Part shown: one piece after another, positions 54,763 to 63,001 of the stretch
Numbering within the stretch: the first letter of the stretch is position 1
How the letters are laid out: every line of letters starts with the position of its first letter
DNA from: Solirubrobacterales bacterium
GTDB taxonomy: Bacteria; Actinomycetota; Thermoleophilia; Solirubrobacterales; 70-9
Assembly: GCA_016712175.1 (NCBI GenBank)
Contig: JADJRQ010000001.1
Location: forward strand, 620,001 to 684,000
Direction: 5' to 3'
Length of the DNA stretch: 64,000 nucleotides
Made by a program: the position numbers and the translations under genes
Notes under the pieces: generated by a model
What the model was told of the DNA's origin: nothing
What the model saw: the letters and a program-made list of their open reading frames with translations, nothing else
Database searches by the model: none

Positions 54763-55755
54763 TCAGCCGAGGTGGTCGAAGCCGGTCGGCATGTCGCGCT
54801 GCCCATCTTCATCGACCAGATCGAAACCGGTCCCTTCGATGACCCGGCCAATCGCCGTCAGATCGAGATCGAGCGCCCTGAGGGCCTCACTCGCCGGCTT
54901 GAAATCCGACCCTGGCAGCGTCACGGCCAGTTCATAGTCTTCGCCGCCGCCGAGCGCGAAGTCCTGTGGAGCGCGTCCCGCAGCGGACTCGACGGCAGCC
55001 ACTCCGGTCTGGGCCGGGACCATCCGGGCATCGCAGGTGATTGCGACGTCTGACATCTCGGCAACGTGGCCGAGGTCCCGGGCCAGACCGTCGCTGACGT
55101 CGACCATCGCAGTGGCGCCGAGCCGTCCGAGGACGCGGCCCGCATAGAGACGGGGGGAGGGGCGAAGCTGGCGGTCGATCAGGGGGGCCCGGTCCGCGGA
55201 GTCGAGACCGTCGACCGCGGTGGCGTCGTTCTCCAGCAACCAGAGGCCGGCGGCGGCCCCACCGAGCCTGCCGGTGACCGCGACTACCTCACCGGGCGCT
55301 GCGCCCGAGCGCAGGACGAACTCGGCGGCAGCGCTCGCGTGGCCGACCACGGTTACGGCCGCGAACAGCACTGGCGATGAGACCGTGTCACCACCGGCCA
55401 GCACCGTCCCGAATTTGTCGGCGGCAGTCATGAAGCCGGCCGCCAGGTCCTCGAGGTATCCATCGCTGGTCCCGCTCGGGATCCCCAGCGTCACGTAAAC
55501 CTCGCCCGGCTCTGCGGCCATCGCTGCGAGGTCGGAGAGCGCTGTCGCCAGAGCCTTGTGGGCGACCGCCTCGGGCGGGCTCCACTCCGTTCGGAAGTGG
55601 ACGCCTTCAACCACGGCATCCACCGAAGTCGCGGTTGCCCCGCCGGGCAGGGTGACCGCCGCATCGTCCCCGATGCCGACATCAAGGCGGGCCGAAGCGC
55701 CGCTGCCGGACCGGAGCAGTTCAATCAGATCGGATTCTGTGGTGCCTCTATCCAT
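54763..55755 (-). CDS. thiL: Thiamine-monophosphate kinase
   Basis: 330 residues, AIR-synthase-like fold. Phosphorylates TMP to the cofactor TPP. IGDDAAVTLPGGATATSVDA and VEGVHFR carry metal/ATP residues; AHKALATALSDLAAMAAEPG, LAGGDTVSS and VDVSDGLARDL are ThiL signatures. Full length. Its 14-bp gap to the divergent membrane gene means promoters must lie inside coding sequence. htrA follows 35 bp downstream. Confidence 0.94.
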   Translation of the reverse strand: MDRGTTESDLIELLRSGSGASARLDVGIGDDAAVTLPGGATATSVDAVVEGVHFRTEWSPPEAVAHKALATALSDLAAMAAEPGEVYVTLGIPSGTSDGYLEDLAAGFMTAADKFGTVLAGGDTVSSPVLFAAVTVVGHASAAAEFVLRSGAAPGEVVAVTGRLGGAAAGLWLLENDATAVDGLDSADRAPLIDRQLRPSPRLYAGRVLGRLGATAMVDVSDGLARDLGHVAEMSDVAITCDARMVPAQTGVAAVESAAGRAPQDFALGGGEDYELAVTLPGSDFKPASEALRALDLDLTAIGRVIEGTGFDLVDEDGQRDMPTGFDHLG

Positions 55756-55769
55756 GGCTCTCTGACACT

Positions 55770-56837
55770 ATGACCAGTCGAATGAGTGAAGAAACCAACA
55801 ACAACGAGGAACGGCCGAAGGCAAGCCTCCTCCACCGGGTTGGACATTTTGGCTCAACGGTGGGCAAGAAGGCACCGCAGAAGCGCTCAACGAAGCTGAT
55901 TCTCCAGGGCGGTTTCGCCTTCCTGATCTTCGCCTTCCTCGTCTTCACGGTTGTCTCCCAATGGTCGGAGTTGCGGGAGAAGGGCGTCGAATTCAATCTG
56001 ATCTGGCTTCTGCCGGCGATCCTGGCGATGCTCGTCTACTACACGCTGAGCGCCTCGGTCTGGGGCCTGATCCTCAGGTTCATGGGATCTCCGGTCCCGC
56101 CAGGCGAGGTCCAGAAGATCTGGGCGCAGCCGTTGCTGGTCCGGTACATCCCGGGCAGCGTCCTGTTTGTCCTCGCCCGCGTGATCATGGCCGAGAAGGT
56201 CGGTGTGACCCGCCGCGTCTCGACCGCCGGCATCGTCTACGAGCAGGCGGTATCGGTCGCGGCTGCGCTGACCATCGCCTGTTACTTCCTGATCGCCCAC
56301 CCCGACCTGCAGGACAACCCCTTCCGCTGGATCCCCCTTCTGGTGACCCCGCTGCTGGTGCTGTTCCTCCACCCGCGGGTATTCGGTCCGATTTCGACCA
56401 AACTCCTGACGGCCCTCGGACGCGAACCGCTGCCGAAGTTGATGTCTTTCGGCGGCGTGCTGACCATCTTCTTCAGTTACGTCGCCCTTTGGGGCATCAT
56501 GGGCCTGGGTGTCTTCTTCGCCGCGAGGTCGGTCCACTTCCTTGACTTCAGCGACCTGCCGATCGTCGCTGCCTCACAGATGATCGGATTCCTCGCCGCG
56601 GTCGTTTCAGCGGTGACCCCGGCAGGACTGGGTGTGCGTGACGCTGCCTTTGCCTGGGCGGTCAAGACGACCCTGCCGAGCGGTGACTTCGGCGTTGGTG
56701 CCGCGATCGCGATCGCCGTGCGGGCAACACAGACGGTGGTCGAATTGATCTACGTGGGAGTCGTGACCCTGTTCGCGCGGCGTTCGGGTGAACCGGGCGT
56801 CGTTGAGGATCTGAAGGAAGAAGCCCACGCTGGTTAG
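55770..56837 (+). CDS. UPF0104/lysylphosphatidylglycerol-synthase-type membrane protein
   Basis: 355 residues; an ATG four codons later (55782) is an alternative start. It has a charged cytoplasmic amino end and then seven to eight helices. The conserved ending AAVVSAVTPAGLGVRDAAFA and late helix VELIYVGVVTLFA match the lysylphosphatidylglycerol synthase transmembrane (UPF0104) family, related to flippase domains of MprF and to AglD. There is no synthase domain, so lipid-linked substrate movement is more likely than amino-acylation. It converges on the PBP gene. Confidence 0.8.
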   Translation: MTSRMSEETNNNEERPKASLLHRVGHFGSTVGKKAPQKRSTKLILQGGFAFLIFAFLVFTVVSQWSELREKGVEFNLIWLLPAILAMLVYYTLSASVWGLILRFMGSPVPPGEVQKIWAQPLLVRYIPGSVLFVLARVIMAEKVGVTRRVSTAGIVYEQAVSVAAALTIACYFLIAHPDLQDNPFRWIPLLVTPLLVLFLHPRVFGPISTKLLTALGREPLPKLMSFGGVLTIFFSYVALWGIMGLGVFFAARSVHFLDFSDLPIVAASQMIGFLAAVVSAVTPAGLGVRDAAFAWAVKTTLPSGDFGVGAAIAIAVRATQTVVELIYVGVVTLFARRSGEPGVVEDLKEEAHAG

Positions 56838-56861
56838 GCGTCAGATTTCCTGACTAGGAAA

Positions 56862-59014
56862 TCACGGGGGTGTGGCTCCTCCGCCTGTTCCACCGGTACC
56901 GCCTGTTCCGCCGCCAGGAGGTTTTGGTGTCGGTTTTGGTGTCGGGTTCGACGGGGGTGCCGGGGTGTCCGTCCCGGTTCCGGGCTTCTCGTTGCCTCCG
57001 CCGCCGGTGTTGTTTTCCTTCTTCTTCTTGTCCTTCTTGCCGGTCTCGGCATCGGTCGCGTCCGCGGCGTCGCCGTCGAATTTGCTCGACGAGTTCTTGG
57101 AGACTGTGTACGAGCCGGCGAAATCACCGAAGACCATCGGCTCGGACGGGACCGGGAAAGATTCACACGGCACCGCGGCGTTTGTATAGAAGTTGTGCCA
57201 GATGCTGGCCGGCAGGGTGCCGCCGGCCACGCCCGGCATGCTGATGTTGTTCGACTCGGGGTAACCGACCCAAGTCGACGTCGCAAGGTTCGGCTGGTAC
57301 CCGACGAACCAGGCGTCGGTGAAGTTGTCGGTGGTGCCGGTCTTGCCGGCCTGGCCGGCGCAACCGGTATTTGCGCCGGTACCGGTGCCGCCCGTGCTGT
57401 TCGCGTGGAGGACCTTCCAGACCTCGTAGGCCACCGGTTCCGCCAGAACACGCTTCGCCTTGCCTTGTCCGGGCCGGTCCTCGTCCCCGTTCGGGAAGAC
57501 CACCTTCTTGATCGCGGTGGGATCATGCCGGACGCCGCCGGAGGCGAGGGTCGAATAGGCGGATGCCATCTCAAGCGGTGTGACACCGAGCTTCAGGCCA
57601 CCAAGGGTCTCGGCCGGGAAACCGTCGAGCTTCGTCTTGATGCCGAGCGTCTTGGCCATCTCGGCCACCTTGTCCGGGCCGAGGTCGAGCGCCAGCTGCA
57701 TGTAGACCGAGTTGTCTGAAGCCAGTGTCCCGGCGAAAAGGCTGGTCGTGCCGGAGTAAGTGTTGGAGTAAGTCGAAACGTCGATCGGACCGTAGATCGG
57801 ATCGACAAAATCGAGCGGCTTCGAGTCGTAATAGGTGGAGTTCGGATCGATGCCTTCGTTGATGGCTTCGGTCAGGGCAAAAGTCTTGAAGGTCGAGCCC
57901 GGCTGGCGATGGCCCTGGGCGGCGAGGTTGAACTGACTGTCGTTGTAGGAAGCCGACGAGACCATCGATTTGACATCGCCGTTTCGCGGATCGATCGCCA
58001 CCAGCGCGCCGGACGGCCCGCCGGTGGAGAGGACCGAGGAGATCGCGGAGAGGCCGGCTTCCTGCATCGCCGGTTCGATCGTCGTATATACCTTGAGGCC
58101 GCCGCGGCGGACCGTGTTCACGCCGTACTTCTTGATCAGTTCGGACTCGACGTAGTCGAAGAAGAACGGCTCCTGGCGATCGAACAGTCCCTTGACCGGG
58201 TTCAGCTGAAGGCCGGCTTCCTTGGCGCTGTCGGCCCGCGCCTGGGTGATGAAATCGTTGTCGGCCATCGAATCGAGGACTTCGTTCCGCCGCTCGAGGG
58301 CTCCCCGGGAGTTCTGGATCGGGTTGTAGTCGGTCGGCGCCTGCGGCAGGCCGGCGAGCAGGGCAGCCTGGGGCAGGGTGAGCTTCTCTGCCTTGGTCGA
58401 GAAGTAGACCTTGGCTGCGGCTTCGGCGCCAATCGCGGTGCGGCCCTGGTTGGTGCCGTAGGGAGCGGTGTTCAGATATGACTCGAGGATCTGCTCCTTG
58501 GAGTGATCCTTTTCGTAGTCGAGGGCCATCTTGGCCTCGATGATCTTCCGCCTGTAGTTCCGCTTCGCGTTGGTGATATAGAGATTGCGCATCAGCTACA
58601 TGGTCAGGGTGGATGCACCTCGGAGATTCCACCGGATTCGATGTTCTTTACGAACGCCCTGAGGCCACCTTCGAGGTCGACTCCGTTGTGCTTGTAGAAG
58701 CGCTCGTCCTCGATCGCGATCGTCGCCTCCTGGAGGGACTTCGGAAGCTTGTCGATCTTGACCGGAGTCCGGACTTCGTCCGAGTCGATCAGGCCGAGTC
58801 TGGATCCGTCACCGGCGTAGACGACCGAGTTCTGGCCCTTGTCGATCGGCTTGAGACTGGAAACGTCAGGGGCGTCATCAGCGATGCTGAAGACCAGACC
58901 GCCAGCCGCGAGCACGGCCGTAAGCAGCAATCCTCCGACTACCGCAGCGGCCGCAATTACCTTCTTGCTCGCACCACCCTGGCGTCGGCGCACACGTCTC
59001 TGGCGCCTGGTCAT
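56862..59014 (-). CDS. Class A penicillin-binding protein (frameshift plus amber in the transglycosylase domain)
   Basis: Bifunctional peptidoglycan synthase. From ATG 59014: basic start, anchor helix (VIAAAAVVGGLLLTAVLAAG), GT51 motif 1 IEDERFYKHNGVDL. The frame then breaks at 58618-58619 (one base missing) inside the motif-2 codons. In the restored frame it reads GASTLTM-TAG-LMRNLYIT, where TAG (58596-58598) replaces the expected Gln codon. Beyond it the gene is intact: RRKIIEAKMA, KEQILESYLNTAPYG, transpeptidase SxxK in GSTFKTFAL, SxN in SDNSVYMQL and KTG in AGKTGTTDNFTDAW. It ends in a Pro/Gly-rich tail. Corrected length 717. Confidence 0.88.
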
Positions 59015-59078
59015 GGTTAAAAGAGTACCGACGCGAAGGTTCGCGCCGGGTAAAGGGGCCAAATCAGCACCCCCAATT

Positions 59079-59133
59079 GCAGTACTGGCAACGATATTGC
59101 CTACCCGGTAGGCAATATCGTTGCCAGTACTGC
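59079..59133. repeat. 27-bp perfect palindrome between divergent genes
   Basis: Bases 59079-59105 and 59107-59133 are exact reverse complements around a single C. Contains GGCAACGATATTGCCTACC in the left arm. It lies in the 211-bp spacer between divergent PBP and CPBP genes, so it may act as a shared operator, a cruciform, or a palindromic repeat unit. No coding frame covers it. Confidence 0.92.
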
Positions 59134-59225
59134 GGGGTTGGCCGGGCTGGGCTTCCTTTCGCTTCAGCGCCTGTCAGGGGGTTTAGCCCTTCCTTACGGC
59201 TCAGGTGTGAGAATGGCCCGAGTTG

Positions 59226-59981
59226 ATGGAAGCAACCCTCCCCCCAGCCCCGCCCCCCGTGCCTCCTCCGGTTCCGCCGGTCGAGCCTGAGGCTCCGAAG
59301 GATCCCAACGTATTTCCGTTTGCCACCTGGGGTCCGTGGGGGGCGCTCGGTGCGATGGTCGCCGCTCTGGTCCTGGGCCTGGCGATCAGCGTGCCATTCA
59401 TCCTCATCGATGGTGGCGACCCCGACGACTTTGCGCTCGCCACCACGGTCGCGATCCAGCTCTGCACCGCGATCGGTTTCGTCGGGGTCCCGATTCTGCT
59501 GGCTCAGTTCTATGGCGGTGGAGGCCTCCGGGACGCGCTCGGCCGGCTCGGATTCAAAGCCTTCAACATCGCGAAAGGGGCCAAATGGATCGCCCTCGGA
59601 ACGGTGACCTACATCGCCTTCGCCTACGTCTATTCAGTCGTCATCGGCGAGCCGAGTCAGGAGGACATCGCCGGCGATTTCGGACCGATCCCGCTTCAGA
59701 TCCTGATGATCGCGGTGATCGCACCGATCACCGAGGAGACCTGCTTCCGGGGCATGCTTTTTGGAGGAATCCGGACCAGGCTGCCGCTACCTTTTGCGGC
59801 ACTCGCCGCCGGAGCGGTATTCGGCCTGCTGCACTACTCCACGGGCTGGTCCGCAGTTCCGCTCCTGATCGTCTTCGGTGCGATTCTAGCCGTGGTCTAC
59901 GAGAAGACCGACTCGCTCTGGCCGGCGATCATCATGCACGCCATGAACAACGGCATCGCTTTGGCCGTCCTGAACTCCTGA
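59226..59981 (+). CDS. CPBP-family (CAAX/Abi) intramembrane metalloprotease
   Basis: 251 residues from the ATG at 59226. The Pro-rich cytoplasmic amino end is followed by about six helices. Catalytic motifs: PITEETCFRGMLFGGIR (EExxxR), FGLLHYSTG (His) and IIMHAMNNGIAL (HxxxN). The family cleaves prenylated or signal peptides or mediates bacteriocin immunity; the bacterial substrate here is unknown. pyrE follows 25 bp downstream. Confidence 0.88.
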   Translation: MEATLPPAPPPVPPPVPPVEPEAPKDPNVFPFATWGPWGALGAMVAALVLGLAISVPFILIDGGDPDDFALATTVAIQLCTAIGFVGVPILLAQFYGGGGLRDALGRLGFKAFNIAKGAKWIALGTVTYIAFAYVYSVVIGEPSQEDIAGDFGPIPLQILMIAVIAPITEETCFRGMLFGGIRTRLPLPFAALAAGAVFGLLHYSTGWSAVPLLIVFGAILAVVYEKTDSLWPAIIMHAMNNGIALAVLNS

Positions 59982-60006
59982 GGATCGAGACCCTTAGGAT
60001 CCGGTG

Positions 60007-60570
60007 ATGGACAAGAAAGACGTCACCCGCGACCATTTGATCGAACTCCTGCGCCAGCATTCGCTGGTGCCCGGTGAGGTGACCCTCTCCAGCGGGGCGA
60101 CAGCTTCGTACTACGTGGACGTGCGCCGGACAATCATGCAGCCCGCCGGTCTGACCGCGGCCGGCAAGCTGATCGCGATCCACGCCACCGCCCTCGACTG
60201 CAGCGCGGTCGGCGGTCCGGTGATGGCCGCGATCCCCCTGGCCTGTGCCGCGATCGCCGTGCCCGAGGGTCGCGGCCTGAACGGCTTCTTCGTACGCAAA
60301 GAACGCAAGGAGCACGGACTTCAGCGCTGGGTCGAAGGCGCCGCCAAGCCTGGTGACAGGGTGCTGGTTGTCGAGGACACGGTCACCACCGGCGGGTCAA
60401 CCGTCTCTGCGATCGAGCGGATCCGCGACGAAGGTTTCGAGATCGCCGGAGTGCTCAGCGTGGTCGACCGCCTGGCCGGTGGTGCCGAGAAGATCGCGGA
60501 AGCGGCCGGAGCCCCGTACGAAGCACTGACCACGATCGACGACCTCTACCCGGACCGCCCGGACAAGTAG
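60007..60570 (+). CDS. pyrE: Orotate phosphoribosyltransferase
   Basis: 187 residues. Makes OMP from orotate and PRPP in pyrimidine synthesis. TLSSGATASYYVDVRRTIMQ is the orotate-side signature, with flexible loop VRKERKEHG and PRPP site VLVVEDTVTTGGSTV. The ATG at 60007 is preceded by an in-frame GTG (60004); either could start. It ends at a large hairpin shared with the convergent SDR gene. Confidence 0.95.
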   Translation: MDKKDVTRDHLIELLRQHSLVPGEVTLSSGATASYYVDVRRTIMQPAGLTAAGKLIAIHATALDCSAVGGPVMAAIPLACAAIAVPEGRGLNGFFVRKERKEHGLQRWVEGAAKPGDRVLVVEDTVTTGGSTVSAIERIRDEGFEIAGVLSVVDRLAGGAEKIAEAAGAPYEALTTIDDLYPDRPDK

Positions 60571-60579
60571 CGAGTCCGG

Positions 60580-60624
60580 TCTGGCGTGCATATCCGGCTC
60601 CTGAGGCCGGGGATGCTTGCCAGA
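60580..60624. terminator. Bidirectional hairpin between pyrE and SDR gene
   Basis: Nested arms TCTGGC/GCCAGA, GCAT/ATGC and CCGGC/GCCGG around a 7-nt loop, separated by 2-nt mismatches. Position between two convergent stops supports a terminator role, but no T-run follows. Confidence 0.55.
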
Positions 60625-60647
60625 CGTCGGGCCACAGACCCTCGGGT

Positions 60648-61475
60648 TCAGCCTTGGTTCTGCTTTGCTCGATCCGCGGCGTCGGCGCCGGTCTTCGTTA
60701 CGACCATCTCGCCGGCCGCACCACCGAGTACCCGGCGCATGAGTCCCGGCGCGAGGACCTTGAGCACGGCGACCAGCACATAGGGCCGCGGCACGTACCG
60801 CTCGGCCTTGCCACCGGGTCCGGCTTCATAGATCGCTTCGGCCGCTTTGTCGGCAGACGTGACCAACCACCTCGTCGCGAGCTTGCCAGTGAGTTCATCG
60901 GCCGGAAAGCCTTCGGTCTTCACGAATCCGGGCAGGACGAGGCCGACGTGCACGCCGTTGGCCCGTTCCTCGAGGTGGAGCGCGTCGGTCCAGCCGGCGA
61001 CGGCGTACTTCGAGGCCGAGTAGGCACCGGCACCGGCCCGTGAGATCCGAGACGCCGTGCTGGCGACGTTGACGATCGAGCTGGGCGCCGAGGCCCTGAG
61101 CATCGGCAGCATGGCCTCGGTCAGTCGAACGAGCGAATCGAAGTTCAGGTCCATCGTGCGGCGCACGTTGTCGTAGCCCTCGTCACTGAAAGTGCCGCGC
61201 CAGGAGGCACCGGCATTGTTGACCAGGAGGTCGAGGCGATCGTGGTGCTCCTGGACGCGGGCGAGGATGCGGCCCGGTGCGTCCTCTTCGGTCAGATCGA
61301 TCGCAATGTAGGTGGCCGGCACGGGGAGCCTGCTGACGAGATCGCGCAGGCGGTCCTCTCGCCGGGCGACAAGTACGAGCCTGGCGCCGGGAATGCGCGA
61401 GAGGCGCCACGCCGTGGCCTCTCCGATTCCGCTCGAAGAGCCGGTTACAAGCGCGGTAAACGTCGGGGGGTCCAT
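60648..61475 (-). CDS. Short-chain dehydrogenase/reductase
   Basis: 275 residues, classical SDR. TALVTGSSSGIGEATAWRL (TGxxxGxG), NNAGASW, catalytic Ser in VNVASTASRISR and YSASKYAVAGW (YxxxK). The carboxy-terminal extension after residue 210 includes a hydrophobic/amphipathic stretch (YVLVAVLKVLAPGLMRR), suggesting a membrane-associated lipid or steroid-type substrate. It is downstream of the aminotransferase gene, 9 bp apart. Confidence 0.88.
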   Translation of the reverse strand: MDPPTFTALVTGSSSGIGEATAWRLSRIPGARLVLVARREDRLRDLVSRLPVPATYIAIDLTEEDAPGRILARVQEHHDRLDLLVNNAGASWRGTFSDEGYDNVRRTMDLNFDSLVRLTEAMLPMLRASAPSSIVNVASTASRISRAGAGAYSASKYAVAGWTDALHLEERANGVHVGLVLPGFVKTEGFPADELTGKLATRWLVTSADKAAEAIYEAGPGGKAERYVPRPYVLVAVLKVLAPGLMRRVLGGAAGEMVVTKTGADAADRAKQNQG

Positions 61476-61484
61476 GTTCGGAGC

Positions 61485-62849
61485 CTACGCCAGCAGGTCG
61501 AGCACCGCGTGGCGAAACACCTCGGTGTGGCGGTCGACATCGGCCTCGGTGGTCGAAGGTGACATCAACGCCATGTTGTGGAAAGGAGTGATCAACACTC
61601 CCCGGTTCAACGCGTGGATGTGCATGTAGCGCTCGAGGTCGGCGTCGCAGACCCGGTGGGCGTCGGTCCCGTTGCGGGACGGCACCGGCTCAAAACGGTA
61701 CTCCGCCCGGGCACCGAGCTGGGTGACGCTCCACGGCAGGTCGTGTTCGCCGATCACCGCCTGGACCCCTTCGGTGAACCGGGTCGCCAGGGGGATCGTG
61801 TACTCGAAGGCTTCTTCAGTCAGCACCTCGGAAAGGGTCGCGCGAACCGCCGCCATCGAAAGAGCATTTCCGGCCAGGGTGCCACCGACGCCGCCGGTGT
61901 CTTCGTAATCGGCCTCGGCCTGCTGGAACAGCCGCTCGGTCACCTCGCCGGTCAAACCAAGGGCGCCGGCCGGCACACCCGAACCGATCGCCTTGCCGAT
62001 CGTGAAGAGGTCGGGCTCGAGGTTCCAGGCCTTCGTGCAGCCGCCGGCCCCGGCCGAGAAGGTGTGGGTCTCGTCGATGATGAGCAGCGTGCCGTACTTC
62101 CTGGTGAGCTCCCTGAGAGCCTCGTGGTAGCCCTCGTCGGGCAGCACGATGCCCATATTGGTCATCGCCGGTTCGGCCAGTACGCAGGCGATCTCTTCGG
62201 TGGCCAAAGCCTTCTCCAGGGCTTCCAGGTCGTTGAACTCGATCGCTGTCGTGGTCACGGCAGGGTCAACTGGCGGACCGACGTTGCCGGCGCGTGAGAC
62301 GGTGCTCCCGTCCGCTCCGGCCACAGCGAACGACTCATCGACCGAACCGTGGTAGCTGTAGCTGTAGACCAGCACCTTCGGCCGGCCGGTCAACTGGCGG
62401 CAGATCCGGAGCGCTGCACGATTGGCGTCAGTAGCGGTCAGCGTGAACATCCAGCGGTCGAGTCCGAAGCGCCGCTGCAGCTCCTCCCCGACCCAGGCCG
62501 CGTTCTCGGTCGGCAGCATGGTCGTGATGCCTGTCTGTTCCTGGGCGGTGATCGCACGCACCACCGGTTCCGGGTCGTGTCCGGGCATCGCCCCGCTGTC
62601 ACCGAGGCAGAAATCGATGTAGGTGTGGTCGTCGACATCGATGATCCGGGCGCCGATCGCGATCTTCGCGAACACCGGGAACCCGCCGGCCCAGCGCATC
62701 ATCCAGGGCATCGGAACTCCGCCCACCAGAGACTTCTGGGCCCGTTCGTAGAGTGCCTTCGACTTCGGATTGGCCTCGACAAACGCCTTCAGCTCGAAGT
62801 CGAGACACTCACTCAGCCGGGCACGATCGATCGCGGTTTCGGTGGTCAT
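61485..62849 (-). CDS. Class III PLP-dependent aminotransferase (glutamate-1-semialdehyde mutase-like)
   Basis: 454 residues from the ATG at 62849; a longer frame has no homology. Carries SYSYHGSVDE, LLIIDETHTFSAGAGG (PLP Asp) and FTIGKAIGSGVPAGALG (Schiff-base Lys). The substrate-entrance region VGGVPMPWMMRWAGGFPVFA resembles the GSA-aminomutase-like branch that includes omega-amino-acid aminotransferases. hemL itself usually sits with heme genes, absent here, so a catabolic aminotransferase is more likely. The 152-bp region upstream separates it from the Nramp gene. Confidence 0.88.
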   Translation of the reverse strand: MTTETAIDRARLSECLDFELKAFVEANPKSKALYERAQKSLVGGVPMPWMMRWAGGFPVFAKIAIGARIIDVDDHTYIDFCLGDSGAMPGHDPEPVVRAITAQEQTGITTMLPTENAAWVGEELQRRFGLDRWMFTLTATDANRAALRICRQLTGRPKVLVYSYSYHGSVDESFAVAGADGSTVSRAGNVGPPVDPAVTTTAIEFNDLEALEKALATEEIACVLAEPAMTNMGIVLPDEGYHEALRELTRKYGTLLIIDETHTFSAGAGGCTKAWNLEPDLFTIGKAIGSGVPAGALGLTGEVTERLFQQAEADYEDTGGVGGTLAGNALSMAAVRATLSEVLTEEAFEYTIPLATRFTEGVQAVIGEHDLPWSVTQLGARAEYRFEPVPSRNGTDAHRVCDADLERYMHIHALNRGVLITPFHNMALMSPSTTEADVDRHTEVFRHAVLDLLA

Positions 62850-62963
62850 TCGCCCATCGTAGCCGCGTGCCCCAGCCGGGAAGGTCCGGTTGGCTGCCTG
62901 GTCCCGGTGCCTTGTCCGGTGTGAGCCTGCGGACGTAGTAAGAACCACGGATTTAGGCATGCC

Positions 62964-62992
62964 ACAACTTTTTTCGTCATAAAACGTAAAAT
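62964..62992 (+). promoter_or_regulatory. Candidate promoter with very short leader for Nramp gene
   Basis: An AT-rich island in GC-rich DNA with TAAAAT at 62987-62992 and an AACTTTTTT tract 17-20 bp upstream. The ATG at 63002 lies only 9 nt after it and has no ribosome site, so a leaderless or near-leaderless message is possible. Confidence 0.3.
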
Positions 62993-63001
62993 GATCCGCT
63001 G

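Noticed and set aside
54617..58598. Reassignment of TAG to glutamine, suggested by in-frame TAG in htrA and PBP genes
   Set aside because: TAG also ends intact genes here (mrp, hydrolase 1, flippase), and the PBP gene additionally needs a frameshift correction, so base error or nonsense change is simpler.
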